Under the pieces are notes generated by a model. That model saw only the letters and a program-made list of their open reading frames with translations. It was not told the origin of the DNA and did no database searches. Of a stretch of 49,635 bases of DNA, positions 8,070 through 16,326 are shown one piece after another. The stretch covers positions 1-49,635 of the forward strand of contig DASXCU010000103.1 of NCBI GenBank assembly GCA_036491035.1, read 5' to 3'. Made by a program: the position numbers and the translations under genes. This DNA is from Galbitalea sp036491035. Its GTDB lineage: Bacteria; Actinomycetota; Actinomycetes; Actinomycetales; Microbacteriaceae. Position 1 is the first letter of the stretch; each line of letters starts with the position of its first letter.

Positions 8070-9514
8070 TGACTGAGAAGTCCGTCAGAGCCCGGATCTC
8101 GAGCGGAACGCTCCGCGGCACCACCGCGAACGGCATCGACCGCTACCTCGGGGTTCCATACGCGGCGGCACCCGTCGCCGACCTCCGGTTCGCGCCAGCC
8201 GCGCCCCATCCGGGCTGGCAAGGCGAACGCGACGCCACACGGATGGGCGCCACGGCGCCGCAGTCCCTGTACGCGGGCGCGTTCGAGACCCTCCTGCCGA
8301 TGACGCTGATTCCGGGGGACGAGTTTCTGAACGTCAACATCTGGACGCCGGCGGATGCCACGGACCTGCCCGTGATGGTCTGGGTGCACGGGGGCGCGAA
8401 CATCCACGGTGCCAACTCCCTCGACGGATATGACGGCTCGGCCTTCGCCCGCGACGGCGTCGTCGTCGTTTCGATCAACTATCGGCTCGGCGCAGAGGGA
8501 TTCTCGGTGCTCGATGGCGTTCCGCTGAACCTCGGCCTGAGCGACGTTGTGACGGCGCTGCGCTGGGTGAAGGCGGAGATCGCGAACTTCGGCGGTGACC
8601 CGGAGAACGTGACCGCGTTCGGGGAGTCCGCGGGCTCGATCCTGCTCGGCTCGGTTGTTGCCCATCCGGATGCCCGCAGGCTGATCTCCCGGGCCATCCT
8701 CGAAAGCGGCGCCCCGACGGCGGTATCGAAGAAGGCCGCGACGAAGATGACGACCCTGGTCGCGAAGCAGCTCCGGATCCCGGCAACGCGGGAGGCGTTC
8801 GCGGCGAAGACGCCGACCGAACTCATCGAGGCGGAGACCGTTGTGATGGCTGGCGGGACGCCGATCACCGGCGGACCCGGCTACGCGACGGCGATCGGGG
8901 ACGAGACCGCGCCGCGCGACCCGCGAAAGGCGATTCTGGCTGGCGAGGGAGACGAGATTCCGCTGCTCATCGGTTCCACGACCGAGGAGTACCGGCTCTG
9001 GTTCGTGCCCCTCGGGCTCATGGAGAAGATCAGCGCCCCGCTGTTCGCGGCGGTGAGGGTCCGCTTCGGGATCAACGGACGCATCCTCGGCGCATATAAG
9101 AGGTCCCTCGCCGATCACTCGCGCGGCGCCCTGTTCGGGACGATCGCGACCGACCTCCTGATTCGCCTCCCGATCAACCGCATCGCCGATAGCCGACTGT
9201 CGCGAGGCGTAGCGACGTGGGTCTACGAGTTCGGTTGGAGAAGTCCCTCCCATGACCTCGGCGCTGCGCACGCCATGGAGATCGGTTTCGCGTTCGACAC
9301 GCTCGCCTCCCCGGACTGGCGCGAGCTCATGGGGGCGACCCCGCCGCAGAAGCTCGCCGATAAGATGCACTCGGCCTGGGTTCGGTTCGCGAAAACGGGC
9401 AATCCCGGCTGGGAAGCCTGGAACGCGAGGCGACCGGTTGAGACCTTTGGCAGCCCGGAGTCGGGAATCGTCTATGCACCGCGCGAAGAAACGCGAGCCG
9501 CCTGGAAGAAGTAA
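8069..9514 (+). CDS. Type-B carboxylesterase
   Basis: A 481-residue alpha/beta-hydrolase of the carboxylesterase/cholinesterase family. The oxyanion motif HGGAN is at residues 107-111 and the nucleophile elbow GESAGS has Ser187. The C-terminal HAMEIGFAFDT segment provides the likely catalytic His region. The start at 8069 overlaps the MFS stop (TAATG) after an AAGAAGGAGG ribosome binding site. The same frame is open upstream to 7463 but only as a shadow inside the transporter gene. It is one of three type-B esterases in this window (others at 24200-25690 and 37088-38593) and the only one with the canonical GESAG elbow. Confidence 0.92.
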   Translation: MTEKSVRARISSGTLRGTTANGIDRYLGVPYAAAPVADLRFAPAAPHPGWQGERDATRMGATAPQSLYAGAFETLLPMTLIPGDEFLNVNIWTPADATDLPVMVWVHGGANIHGANSLDGYDGSAFARDGVVVVSINYRLGAEGFSVLDGVPLNLGLSDVVTALRWVKAEIANFGGDPENVTAFGESAGSILLGSVVAHPDARRLISRAILESGAPTAVSKKAATKMTTLVAKQLRIPATREAFAAKTPTELIEAETVVMAGGTPITGGPGYATAIGDETAPRDPRKAILAGEGDEIPLLIGSTTEEYRLWFVPLGLMEKISAPLFAAVRVRFGINGRILGAYKRSLADHSRGALFGTIATDLLIRLPINRIADSRLSRGVATWVYEFGWRSPSHDLGAAHAMEIGFAFDTLASPDWRELMGATPPQKLADKMHSAWVRFAKTGNPGWEAWNARRPVETFGSPESGIVYAPREETRAAWKK

Positions 9515-9611
9515 GCGGGAACCCGCTCGCACTGGACGCGTCGACATGATTTGATAGCGACAGCGGTGGCCTCGAGCCTCGGGGACCCCGCTGCTCACGG
9601 ACAGGGAAACC

Positions 9612-10949
9612 ATGGATCAGGTGCCGGGAGACGCGCTCCCCTCGGGGCTGGTCGAGGTGGATGCGGCGGGCGCGATCGTCGACGTCAATGGACTCGTTCT
9701 CGAGTGGTCGGGCGTCGGCCGCGACGACCTAATCGGGCATCCCCTCGAGCACCTGCTCCGACAACCGGCTTCCACCGGACTCGACTCCCTCGAGTACCTT
9801 CCCGCGATTGCGGAGATCACTCGCCCGGATGGCGCCATCCTGCCGGTACTGGTGGCAGAGACGCCGGCCGACTCGGGCCGCAACGGGTACCTCACCCTGT
9901 TCGACGCACGCGAGCAGCGTAGCTACAAGGAGCAACTCCAGTCGCGGCACTCACTCGTCGAGCGCACGCAGACCCGACTCCAGTTGGTGATCGCCTCATC
10001 GATCTCCTTCGCCGAGGCGCGCGATGAGGAAGAACTCGCCGAGGTCCTGGCGGACACGGCGGCTCGTGCCTACGCGGCCGAGGAGGCCGTCGTCTTCCTG
10101 CTCGACGACGATTTGGTATTCCGGCAGATGGCGGGCACGAACCCGTTTCACGATCTGCCCGACATCGGATCGCTGGCCGGCCAGGCGCTCGCCCTGCGCG
10201 ATGTGCTCAAGGTCGTGGGGCGCGAGGGCGCCGACGCGATCTCCGCATCCGTCGGCCGCGCGTTCGAGGCGACAGGCGTCCAGGCCATGATCATCGCGCC
10301 CATTCACCAGGGCGATCAGCCCCTCGGAATCGTCGCCGCCTTCTTCCACCACCCCCGAACGTTCGACGAGCAGGCATCCCCACTCGCGGACGCGCTCGCC
10401 GGTCAGGCGTCCCGAGCCGTGACCGCGCTGCGGCTTCAGCGACGCCTGGCGCACGCGGCACTGCACGACGACACGACCGGGCTTCCGAACCGTCGATTCC
10501 TCGAGGAGGCGACCGATGTGCTTTCCAGCCGCTCCTTCGGCGAACTCGCGGCCGTCCTGTTCGTCGACCTCGACGGGTTCAAAGCGGTCAACGACGCCCT
10601 GGGGCATCACCTCGGTGATGAGCTCCTGAAGATTGTTGGACAACGTCTTCAGTCGTCGATCCGCGAAGGCGACGTCGTCGCGCGCTACGGCGGAGACGAG
10701 TTCGTGATCGTCAGCGCCGTCACCGCCGAGAGCGACGCGACCGATCTGGCCGCCCGCATCCAGGAGACCATCAGCGCGCCCTACACGATCCTCCCTCCCG
10801 ACCTCCGAATCGGCGCGAGCATCGGTATCGCGACCGGCAGCATCGGTTCACTGCCACTCGCGACCGATCGACTGGTACGCGCCGCGGACCAGGCCATGTA
10901 CGAGGCCAAGAACGCGGGTGGAAACCGGATTGTCGCCGCGAACTCGTAG
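9612..10949 (+). CDS. PAS-GAF-GGDEF diguanylate cyclase
   Basis: A 445-residue cytoplasmic signalling protein without membrane segments. An N-terminal PAS-like domain (about residues 8-110, GLVEVDAAGAIVDVNGLVL), a short coiled linker, a GAF domain (about 115-270) and a C-terminal GGDEF domain (about 280-443) are recognisable. The active-site motif GGDEF is intact near residue 359. The inhibitory I-site RxxD is present as REGD exactly five residues before it, so product feedback by c-di-GMP is expected. The signal sensed by PAS/GAF is unknown. An EAL protein is encoded next, which suggests a paired synthesis/degradation module. Confidence 0.92.
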   Translation: MDQVPGDALPSGLVEVDAAGAIVDVNGLVLEWSGVGRDDLIGHPLEHLLRQPASTGLDSLEYLPAIAEITRPDGAILPVLVAETPADSGRNGYLTLFDAREQRSYKEQLQSRHSLVERTQTRLQLVIASSISFAEARDEEELAEVLADTAARAYAAEEAVVFLLDDDLVFRQMAGTNPFHDLPDIGSLAGQALALRDVLKVVGREGADAISASVGRAFEATGVQAMIIAPIHQGDQPLGIVAAFFHHPRTFDEQASPLADALAGQASRAVTALRLQRRLAHAALHDDTTGLPNRRFLEEATDVLSSRSFGELAAVLFVDLDGFKAVNDALGHHLGDELLKIVGQRLQSSIREGDVVARYGGDEFVIVSAVTAESDATDLAARIQETISAPYTILPPDLRIGASIGIATGSIGSLPLATDRLVRAADQAMYEAKNAGGNRIVAANS

Positions 10950-11058
10950 CGCTTCCGGATCGCATGCATTGTAAGACGTTCTCGCGCGCGCACAAGGAGG
11001 GTTGCTCCGCAATCCGATTGCGAGAACACTGGCTCCGGGCACGAGGCTTGGGAGACGG

Positions 11059-11835
11059 ATGAGCGGCGAGGACGAGCGTTTTGCGCGGCTGCGCCGTGAC
11101 CTCGCTGGCGCCGCCGACCGGGACGAAATAGTCGCACTCTTCCAGCCCCAGTACACCCTCGCAAACCGTCGGCTCGTCTCCGTGGAGACTCTGGCGCGCT
11201 GGGAGCACCCACAGCTCGGAACCATCGGCCCGGCCGAATTCATCCCCATTGCCGAGGAGTCGGACCTGATCGGCGAGATCGGTGACGCGATGATCCACCT
11301 CGGTGTCGCCGCCGCCGCACACTGGGAGAAGCGCGTCTTCCCGGTCGAGGTTGCGATCAACGTGTCGATCCTGCAGTTGCACGACCCCGACTTCGTTTCC
11401 CGCGTCGCGGAGTGTATCGACTCCACGCCGCTCGACCCGGGACGGATCATCCTGGAGCTGACCGAGTCAACCGCGCTGGCCGATGTCCCCCTCGCGGTCG
11501 GTGCCTCGCTCGCTCTCACCGCACTAGGCGTCACGCTGTCGATCGACGATTTCGGATCCGGTTACTGGTCGGAGGAGCAGGTTGCCGCGCTCCCCGCGAG
11601 CGAGCTGAAGATCGACCAGCGACTCGTTCAGGCGGCGGGCGCCACGGGCGCCGAGGCGCTCTCCGCCGCGATCGACTTCGGCAAGGGCCGAAGCATGCGC
11701 ACGGTTGCCGAGGGAGTCGAGACCACGGAACAGCTCGACCGCGTGCGCGAACTTGGCTGCGATCGAGCACAGGGCTATCTCCTCGGGCGCCCGATGTCCG
11801 GGGATGAACTGGAAGAGCGCCTCCGGCGCGGCTAG
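11059..11835 (+). CDS. Stand-alone EAL-domain protein (c-di-GMP phosphodiesterase, ETL variant)
   Basis: A 258-residue protein made almost entirely of one EAL domain. The signature is ETL (Glu43-Thr44-Leu45) rather than EAL. The other catalytic elements are present: INVS Asn, ELTES, IDDFGSGY, LKID Lys, AEGVET Glu and QGYLLGRP. It is therefore probably an active phosphodiesterase. The start is uncertain. The ATG at 11059 has GGGAGA upstream and leaves a complete domain. A TTG at 11002 is immediately preceded by AAGGAGG, but with a spacing of one base. It follows the GGDEF protein and could work with it, since it has no sensor of its own. Confidence 0.85.
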   Translation: MSGEDERFARLRRDLAGAADRDEIVALFQPQYTLANRRLVSVETLARWEHPQLGTIGPAEFIPIAEESDLIGEIGDAMIHLGVAAAAHWEKRVFPVEVAINVSILQLHDPDFVSRVAECIDSTPLDPGRIILELTESTALADVPLAVGASLALTALGVTLSIDDFGSGYWSEEQVAALPASELKIDQRLVQAAGATGAEALSAAIDFGKGRSMRTVAEGVETTEQLDRVRELGCDRAQGYLLGRPMSGDELEERLRRG

Positions 11836-11851
11836 AAACGAGAAACTGACC

Positions 11852-12619
11852 ATGCTGCTGCAGAACAAGACCGTCATCGTGACCGGGGGCAATAGCGGCA
11901 TTGGCGAAGCGGTGGTCCTCGCCGCCGCCCGTGAGGGCGCGAACGTGGTGATCGACTACATCGCCGACGCCGCCGCCGCGAAACAACTCGTCGACTGGGC
12001 CGCGAAGGCGGGCGGCCACGCTCTCGCGGTGAAAGCGGATGCGAGTAAGGTCGCGGATCTGAAGACGCTCGTGAAGGCCGCGGTCGACACCTTCGGCTCG
12101 CTCGACGTGATGATCAACAACGCGGGGATCGAGACGAGGTCATCCATCCTCGAGGCGACCGAAGCCGACTACGACCGCACGCTCGACGTGAACCTCAAGA
12201 GCGCATTCTTCGGCACCCAGCTCGCCGCGAAGCAATTCCTGAAACAGAAGACGCCGGGCGTGATCATCAACATGTCGTCCGTGCACGAGGAGTGGCCGAT
12301 GCCGGGCAACACCGCGTACTGCGTCTCCAAGGGCGGCATGCGGATGCTCACTCGAACCGCGGGCGCGGAGCTCGGGCCGCAGGGCATCCGGGTCGTGAAC
12401 GTGGGGCCGGGTGCAGTCGCGACTCCGATTAATAAGGAGACGCTGGCCGACCCCGCACAGACCAAAGAGCTGAACGACTCGATCCCTCTGCGCCGCGTAG
12501 CGACGCCGGAGGAGATCGCCGATACGGTCGTGTTTCTCGCCTCCGACCAGTCACGCTACGTGACGGCCACCACGATCTACGTCGACGGCGGCATCATGCA
12601 GGGCAGCACTGGGCTTTAG
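11852..12619 (+). CDS. SDR family oxidoreductase (glucose 1-dehydrogenase-like)
   Basis: A 255-residue classical short-chain dehydrogenase. TGGNSGIG (about residues 10-17) binds the dinucleotide, NNAG lies near residue 90, the catalytic Ser is in NMSSVHE and the Tyr/Lys pair in YCVSKG. The C-terminal IYVDGGIM is typical of glucose/3-oxoacyl-ACP reductase-like SDRs. It begins 16 bp after the EAL gene and may be co-transcribed with it, although no functional connection is evident. The frame is open upstream into the EAL gene but the ATG at 11852 is the natural start of the Rossmann fold. Substrate unknown. Confidence 0.88.
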   Translation: MLLQNKTVIVTGGNSGIGEAVVLAAAREGANVVIDYIADAAAAKQLVDWAAKAGGHALAVKADASKVADLKTLVKAAVDTFGSLDVMINNAGIETRSSILEATEADYDRTLDVNLKSAFFGTQLAAKQFLKQKTPGVIINMSSVHEEWPMPGNTAYCVSKGGMRMLTRTAGAELGPQGIRVVNVGPGAVATPINKETLADPAQTKELNDSIPLRRVATPEEIADTVVFLASDQSRYVTATTIYVDGGIMQGSTGL

Positions 12620-12661
12620 CGCCGAAGCGTTGCGATCCGGCCAACATTTCCGGACCCGGGG

Positions 12662-12688
12662 TGTCCGATCGCGGCAGACTGGTTCGTT
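12662..12688 (+). promoter_or_regulatory. Candidate ECF sigma-factor promoter
   Basis: TGTCCGA (12662-12668), sixteen nucleotides, then CGTT (12685-12688), followed by a leader of about 50 nt to the DGPF gene. The layout is that of ECF promoters and the -35 is close to the TGTCGA element I recall for ECF42 targets. Recognition by the ECF42-type factor encoded two genes downstream is an inference. Confidence 0.45.
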
Positions 12689-12743
12689 GTAGGGGTGAGT
12701 GGCAGCCCAGCAGGGGCTACCCGCAACCGCAGGGGAGAGCCCA

Positions 12744-13100
12744 ATGCAGTACATGGTTTCCGTGATCGTCGACAGCCAGACTACTGACGAGAGCACCGAT
12801 GCGCTCGCAACGGCTAAAGAGATGGCCGACATCGACGTGTTCAACCAGCGCCTGATCGACGAGGGGTACTGGGTGTTCGCCGGCGGCCTCGCCGCGCCTA
12901 CCACGTCGACGGTCATCGACAGCCGCGGCACCCAGCCGATCTTCACCGACGGACCGTTCGTCGAGACCAAGGAGTGGGTGGCCGGGCTGTGGATCTGGGA
13001 GGCGCCCGACCTGGACGTCGCCCTGAAGCTTGCCGTCGACGGGTCGAAGGCGTGCAACCGCAAGCTCGAGGTGCGCCCCCTGCTCGAAAACCCGGAGTAG
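12744..13100 (+). CDS. DGPF/YCII-domain protein
   Basis: A 118-residue protein of the YCII-related family with the diagnostic motif DGPFVETKE (about residues 71-79). The ATG at 12744 follows AGGGGAG. Genes of this type are the regular neighbours and regulatory targets of ECF42 sigma factors, and one such factor is encoded 13 bp downstream on the same strand. The biochemical function is not established; YCII folds resemble small enzymes or binding proteins. A candidate ECF promoter lies about 55 bp upstream of the start. Confidence 0.9.
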   Translation: MQYMVSVIVDSQTTDESTDALATAKEMADIDVFNQRLIDEGYWVFAGGLAAPTTSTVIDSRGTQPIFTDGPFVETKEWVAGLWIWEAPDLDVALKLAVDGSKACNRKLEVRPLLENPE

Positions 13101-13113
13101 GAACCCCGCCTGG

Positions 13114-14334
13114 ATGGATGCCTCGCAGGCCATCGCCGACGCGCACCGGAACGAGTGGGCAAAACTGGTCGCCGTACTCGCCCGACGGTTCGGCGACCTC
13201 GGCATTGCCGAGGATGCGGCCAGCGAGGCCTTCGTCACGGCCGTCGAACGCTGGCCAACCGACGGCCTCCCGCCCAACCCGGGCGCGTGGCTGACGACCA
13301 CCGCGACCCGTAAAGCGATCGACCGCATCCGACGTGAATCGAAGCGCGACCACAAGTACAGGGAGGCGCAGCTCGTGAGAGACGACGAACCCCTGCCCGC
13401 TGTCGGCGCGATCGAGGACGACCGACTGCGTCTGGTCTTCACGTGCTGCCATCCGGCCCTGGCGATGGAGTCGAGAGTCGCGCTGACCCTCCGGATGGTC
13501 GGCGGGCTGACGGTGCCCGAGATCGCCCGCGCGTTCCTCGTGCAGGAGGGTGCGCTGGCGCGGCGGATCACGAGAGCGAAGGACAAGATCCGAGATGCCG
13601 GCATCCCGTTTGCGTTGCCGGCCGCGGCAGACCTGCCGACGCGGATCTCGGGGGTTCTCTCCGTGCTCTACCTCATCTTCAACGAGGGTTATCTTGCTAC
13701 GGGGACGGATGCGGGACCGGTGCGGGACGACCTCACGGCGGAAGGCATCCGGCTGACCCGTCTGCTTCGGCTGCTGATGCCGGACGAGGGCGAGGTCGCG
13801 GGCCTCCTCGCCCTGATGCTCCTGATCGAGTCCCGGCGGTCCGCACGGGTATCGACGGCGGGCGACCTCGTCCCGCTGGATGAGCAGGACCGCGACAGGT
13901 GGGACGTCGAGCTCGTCGCGGAGGGACACGCACTCGTGCGGGAGCGGCTCGCCACAGCGCAGGCGCCCGGTCGGTACCAGGTGATGGCCGCGATCAACGC
14001 GGTGCACACCTCCGCAAGGACATTCGAGAGCACCGACTGGTCGCAGGTCGTCGCGCTCTACGACCAGCTCGTGATTCTCGACCCGTCACCGATCGTCGCA
14101 CTCAACCGGGCGGTCGCTCTCGCCGAGCTGGATGGGCCGGAGGTCGCATTTGCGCTCATCGACCGACTCGCCACCAAACTGGCGGACTATTCCGCGCTCC
14201 ACGCCGCTCGTGCGGACCTGCTCCGACGCCTCGGGCGCCGCGATGAGGCGATCGCGGCATACGACCGTGCGATCGAGCTGAGCCATAATTCCGGCGAGGC
14301 CGACTACCTTCGCAATCGCCGTACTCTCCTGTGA
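13114..14334 (+). CDS. ECF42-type RNA polymerase sigma factor with large C-terminal extension
   Basis: A 406-residue sigma factor, about twice the length of a minimal ECF. Region 2 is near residues 10-75 (LGIAEDAASEAFVTAVERWP), region 4 near 110-170 (GGLTVPEIARAFLVQEGALARR). A DUF6596/TPR-like extension follows (about 175-406: YLIFNEGYLATG, ALNRAVALAELDGPEVAF), as expected for ECF42. That extension is thought to substitute for an anti-sigma factor. The ATG at 13114 is chosen because upstream in-frame sequence is only a shadow over the DGPF gene; the spacing is 13 bp. With the ECF41 factor at 4183 this is the second sigma factor here with a fused regulatory domain. Confidence 0.93.
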   Translation: MDASQAIADAHRNEWAKLVAVLARRFGDLGIAEDAASEAFVTAVERWPTDGLPPNPGAWLTTTATRKAIDRIRRESKRDHKYREAQLVRDDEPLPAVGAIEDDRLRLVFTCCHPALAMESRVALTLRMVGGLTVPEIARAFLVQEGALARRITRAKDKIRDAGIPFALPAAADLPTRISGVLSVLYLIFNEGYLATGTDAGPVRDDLTAEGIRLTRLLRLLMPDEGEVAGLLALMLLIESRRSARVSTAGDLVPLDEQDRDRWDVELVAEGHALVRERLATAQAPGRYQVMAAINAVHTSARTFESTDWSQVVALYDQLVILDPSPIVALNRAVALAELDGPEVAFALIDRLATKLADYSALHAARADLLRRLGRRDEAIAAYDRAIELSHNSGEADYLRNRRTLL

Positions 14335-14352
14335 TCACACTCGTGCTACCCT

Positions 14353-14369
14353 AAGTGAATACTCGTTAG
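14353..14369 (+). promoter_or_regulatory. Cluster I operator, copy A
   Basis: AAGTGAATACTCGTTAG, one of four copies of AAGTGAAY-N3-SGTTAG. It lies 20 bp before the thiolase ATG. A shared GTGCTA block about 8-10 bp upstream and TAGTAT (14367-14372) could be -35 and -10 elements, placing the operator in the promoter spacer. The cognate regulator is inferred to be the tandem TetR at 20897. Confidence 0.7.
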
Positions 14370-14389
14370 TATTCGACGGAGGAGCAACG

Positions 14390-15601
14390 ATGGTCCAGCA
14401 GGGAAGACGCGTGTTCGTTGTCGGCGTCGGCATGACGAAGTTCGAGAAGCCGGGCCGACGCGAGGGCTGGGACTACCCGGACATGGCGCGCGAGTCGGGA
14501 ACAAACGCCCTCCAGGACGCCGGAATCGACTTCGACCAGGTCGAGGAGGCCTACGTCGGCTACGTCTACGGCGAGTCGACCGCGGGCGAGCGCGCGATCT
14601 ACGAGCTCGGCATGACGGGCATCCCGATTACCAACCTCAACAACAACTGCTCCACGGGATCCACCGCGCTGTACCACGCCGTCCGCTCAATCCGCGGCGG
14701 CCTGGCTGACTGTGTACTCGCTCTCGGCTTCGAAAAGATGCAGGCGGGTTCGCTGTCGCTGGACAGTTTCGGCGATCGCGAACCACCGATGCAGCGACAC
14801 ATGGATGCGCTCGCTGAGTCGAGCGAGATGGTGTTCCCGCCGGCCGCGTGGATGTTCGGCTCGGCCGGCGCGGAGCACATGCGGATGTACGGCTCGACCC
14901 CCGAGCACTTCGCGAAGATCGCGCAGAAGAATCACACGCACTCGACGAACAATCCGTACGCACAGTTCCAGGACGCGTACACGCTCGAGCAGATTCAGGG
15001 CGACAAGATGATCTACGAGCCGATGCAGCTCACGCGGCTGCAGTGCTCGCCGACGTCGGACGGCTCCGGGGCGGCGATTGTAGTCAGCGAGGACTTCGTC
15101 GAAAAGCACAGCCTCGCCGCGCAGGCGGTGGAGATCGTCGGCCAGTCGATGGTCACCGACATGCGCTCCACCTTCGACACGCACACGGCACGCGATCTGG
15201 TGGGTGCCGACATGAGTCGTAAGGCGGCCGAGGCAGTCTACGAGCAGGCGCAGATCGCACCGGACGACATTGACGTGATCGAGCTGCACGACTGCTTCTC
15301 CGCCAACGAGCTGCTGACCTACGAAGCCCTGGCGCTCGCGGCCGTCGGTGAGGGACACCACCTCGTCGATTCCGGCGACACCACGTACGGCGGTCGCTGG
15401 GTCGTCAACCCGTCGGGCGGGCTCATCTCCAAGGGCCACCCCCTCGGCGCGACTGGTCTCGCCCAGTGCGCGGAACTCACGTGGCAGCTGCGGGGAACCG
15501 CCGGCCCACGCCAGGTCGAGGGCGCCGAACTCGCGCTCCAGCACAACATCGGCCTCGGCGGAGCGGCCGTGGTTACCGCCTACCGTCCGGCGGACCGCTA
15601 A
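14390..15601 (+). CDS. SCP2-type thiolase (lipid-transfer protein family)
   Basis: A 403-residue thiolase-fold enzyme, expected to carry out CoA-dependent cleavage of a 3-oxoacyl-CoA. The nucleophilic Cys is present (NNNCSTGST, Cys87). The second active-site block HDCFSANE and the GHPLGATG motif near the C-terminus are also present. The ATG follows GGAGGAG. It forms its own transcription unit behind operator copy A and converges on the hydrolase gene at 15598 with a 4-bp overlap. Its place in cluster I, with a ligase, two dehydrogenases, MaoC proteins and an SDR, makes it the likely thiolytic step of a beta-oxidation-like pathway. The exact acyl chain is unknown. Confidence 0.9.
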   Translation: MVQQGRRVFVVGVGMTKFEKPGRREGWDYPDMARESGTNALQDAGIDFDQVEEAYVGYVYGESTAGERAIYELGMTGIPITNLNNNCSTGSTALYHAVRSIRGGLADCVLALGFEKMQAGSLSLDSFGDREPPMQRHMDALAESSEMVFPPAAWMFGSAGAEHMRMYGSTPEHFAKIAQKNHTHSTNNPYAQFQDAYTLEQIQGDKMIYEPMQLTRLQCSPTSDGSGAAIVVSEDFVEKHSLAAQAVEIVGQSMVTDMRSTFDTHTARDLVGADMSRKAAEAVYEQAQIAPDDIDVIELHDCFSANELLTYEALALAAVGEGHHLVDSGDTTYGGRWVVNPSGGLISKGHPLGATGLAQCAELTWQLRGTAGPRQVEGAELALQHNIGLGGAAVVTAYRPADR

Positions 15602-16326
15602 GCGACGGGCTGGGGTTCGAGCACGTCGCTGAGGATCGCGGCAAGACCCGCCGGGTCTTCGATGTGGAGGTCGTGGCCGCGGCCCGGCATCACCCGGATG
15701 TCCCAGCCCTGCGCTCGCAGTTCCGCTTCGAACTTCGGCGCAACGGCGAAGCTCGGCCCCGCGAGGACGAGCGTCGCCGGTACCGTCAGCGGCGTCACGG
15801 GAAACGGCTCTGCATCGTAGGACGACTTGATGTCGCGCAGGCACGTCTCGTCCCACTTCGACCATGCCACCCGAAGCCGTGCGATGTCCTCGGCGTTCGG
15901 ATGCTTGACCGGCACGCCGAGAGCGCGAAGCACCGGGTCCGGGAACTTCTTCTGTACCGGACCGAGCGCCGGAATGAGCCAGGCCTGGAACGCCTTTAGA
16001 TGCAGCGCCGGATCGACGCCGATGTATCGTCCCGGCTGCAGCCGATCGGCCGCCAACGCGCAGGTGAGTCCGCCGAGCGACTGCCCGATCAGGAAATCCA
16101 GTCCGGTCGGCAGCGTGTCCACGAGGTCCTGGGCGAACTCCTCGATCCGATAGCTGTCGGCGCGGGGGCTGTCGCCGTGACCGCGCTGGTCGACCAGTGT
16201 CAGGGTGAGGTCGTGCTCGAGCAGGTACGGGACGAAGTCGCGCCAGGCGTCCGTGCTCCGGCTCGCGCCGTGGACAAGCGCCGCGGTTCGCGAGCCAGAT
16301 CCGACGGTGACGGTGTGCAGCTTCAC
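15598..16326 (-). CDS. Alpha/beta-hydrolase
   Basis: A 242-residue hydrolase with LVHGAS at the oxyanion strand (about residues 17-22), VDQRGHGDS (about 45-53), the nucleophile elbow GQSLGG (Ser83) and GRGHDLHIED carrying the catalytic His near the C-terminus. The start is the GTG at 16326, which overlaps the stop of the acyl-CoA synthetase as GTGA, so translation is coupled. It is the last gene of a six-gene minus-strand operon starting at 20780. The role could be hydrolysis of a ring-opened intermediate, a lactone or a thioester. Confidence 0.85.
   Translation of the reverse strand: MKLHTVTVGSGSRTAALVHGASRSTDAWRDFVPYLLEHDLTLTLVDQRGHGDSPRADSYRIEEFAQDLVDTLPTGLDFLIGQSLGGLTCALAADRLQPGRYIGVDPALHLKAFQAWLIPALGPVQKKFPDPVLRALGVPVKHPNAEDIARLRVAWSKWDETCLRDIKSSYDAEPFPVTPLTVPATLVLAGPSFAVAPKFEAELRAQGWDIRVMPGRGHDLHIEDPAGLAAILSDVLEPQPVA

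Noticed and set aside
9514..9527. AGCGGG-AA-CCCGCT as terminator after the carboxylesterase
   Set aside because: The loop would be two bases, too small for a stable hairpin, and no T-run follows.
7589..9613. Long minus-strand open frame opposite the MFS and esterase genes
   Set aside because: Low-complexity Arg/Gly/Ala-rich translation with no recognisable domain; a GC-skew shadow of the real genes.
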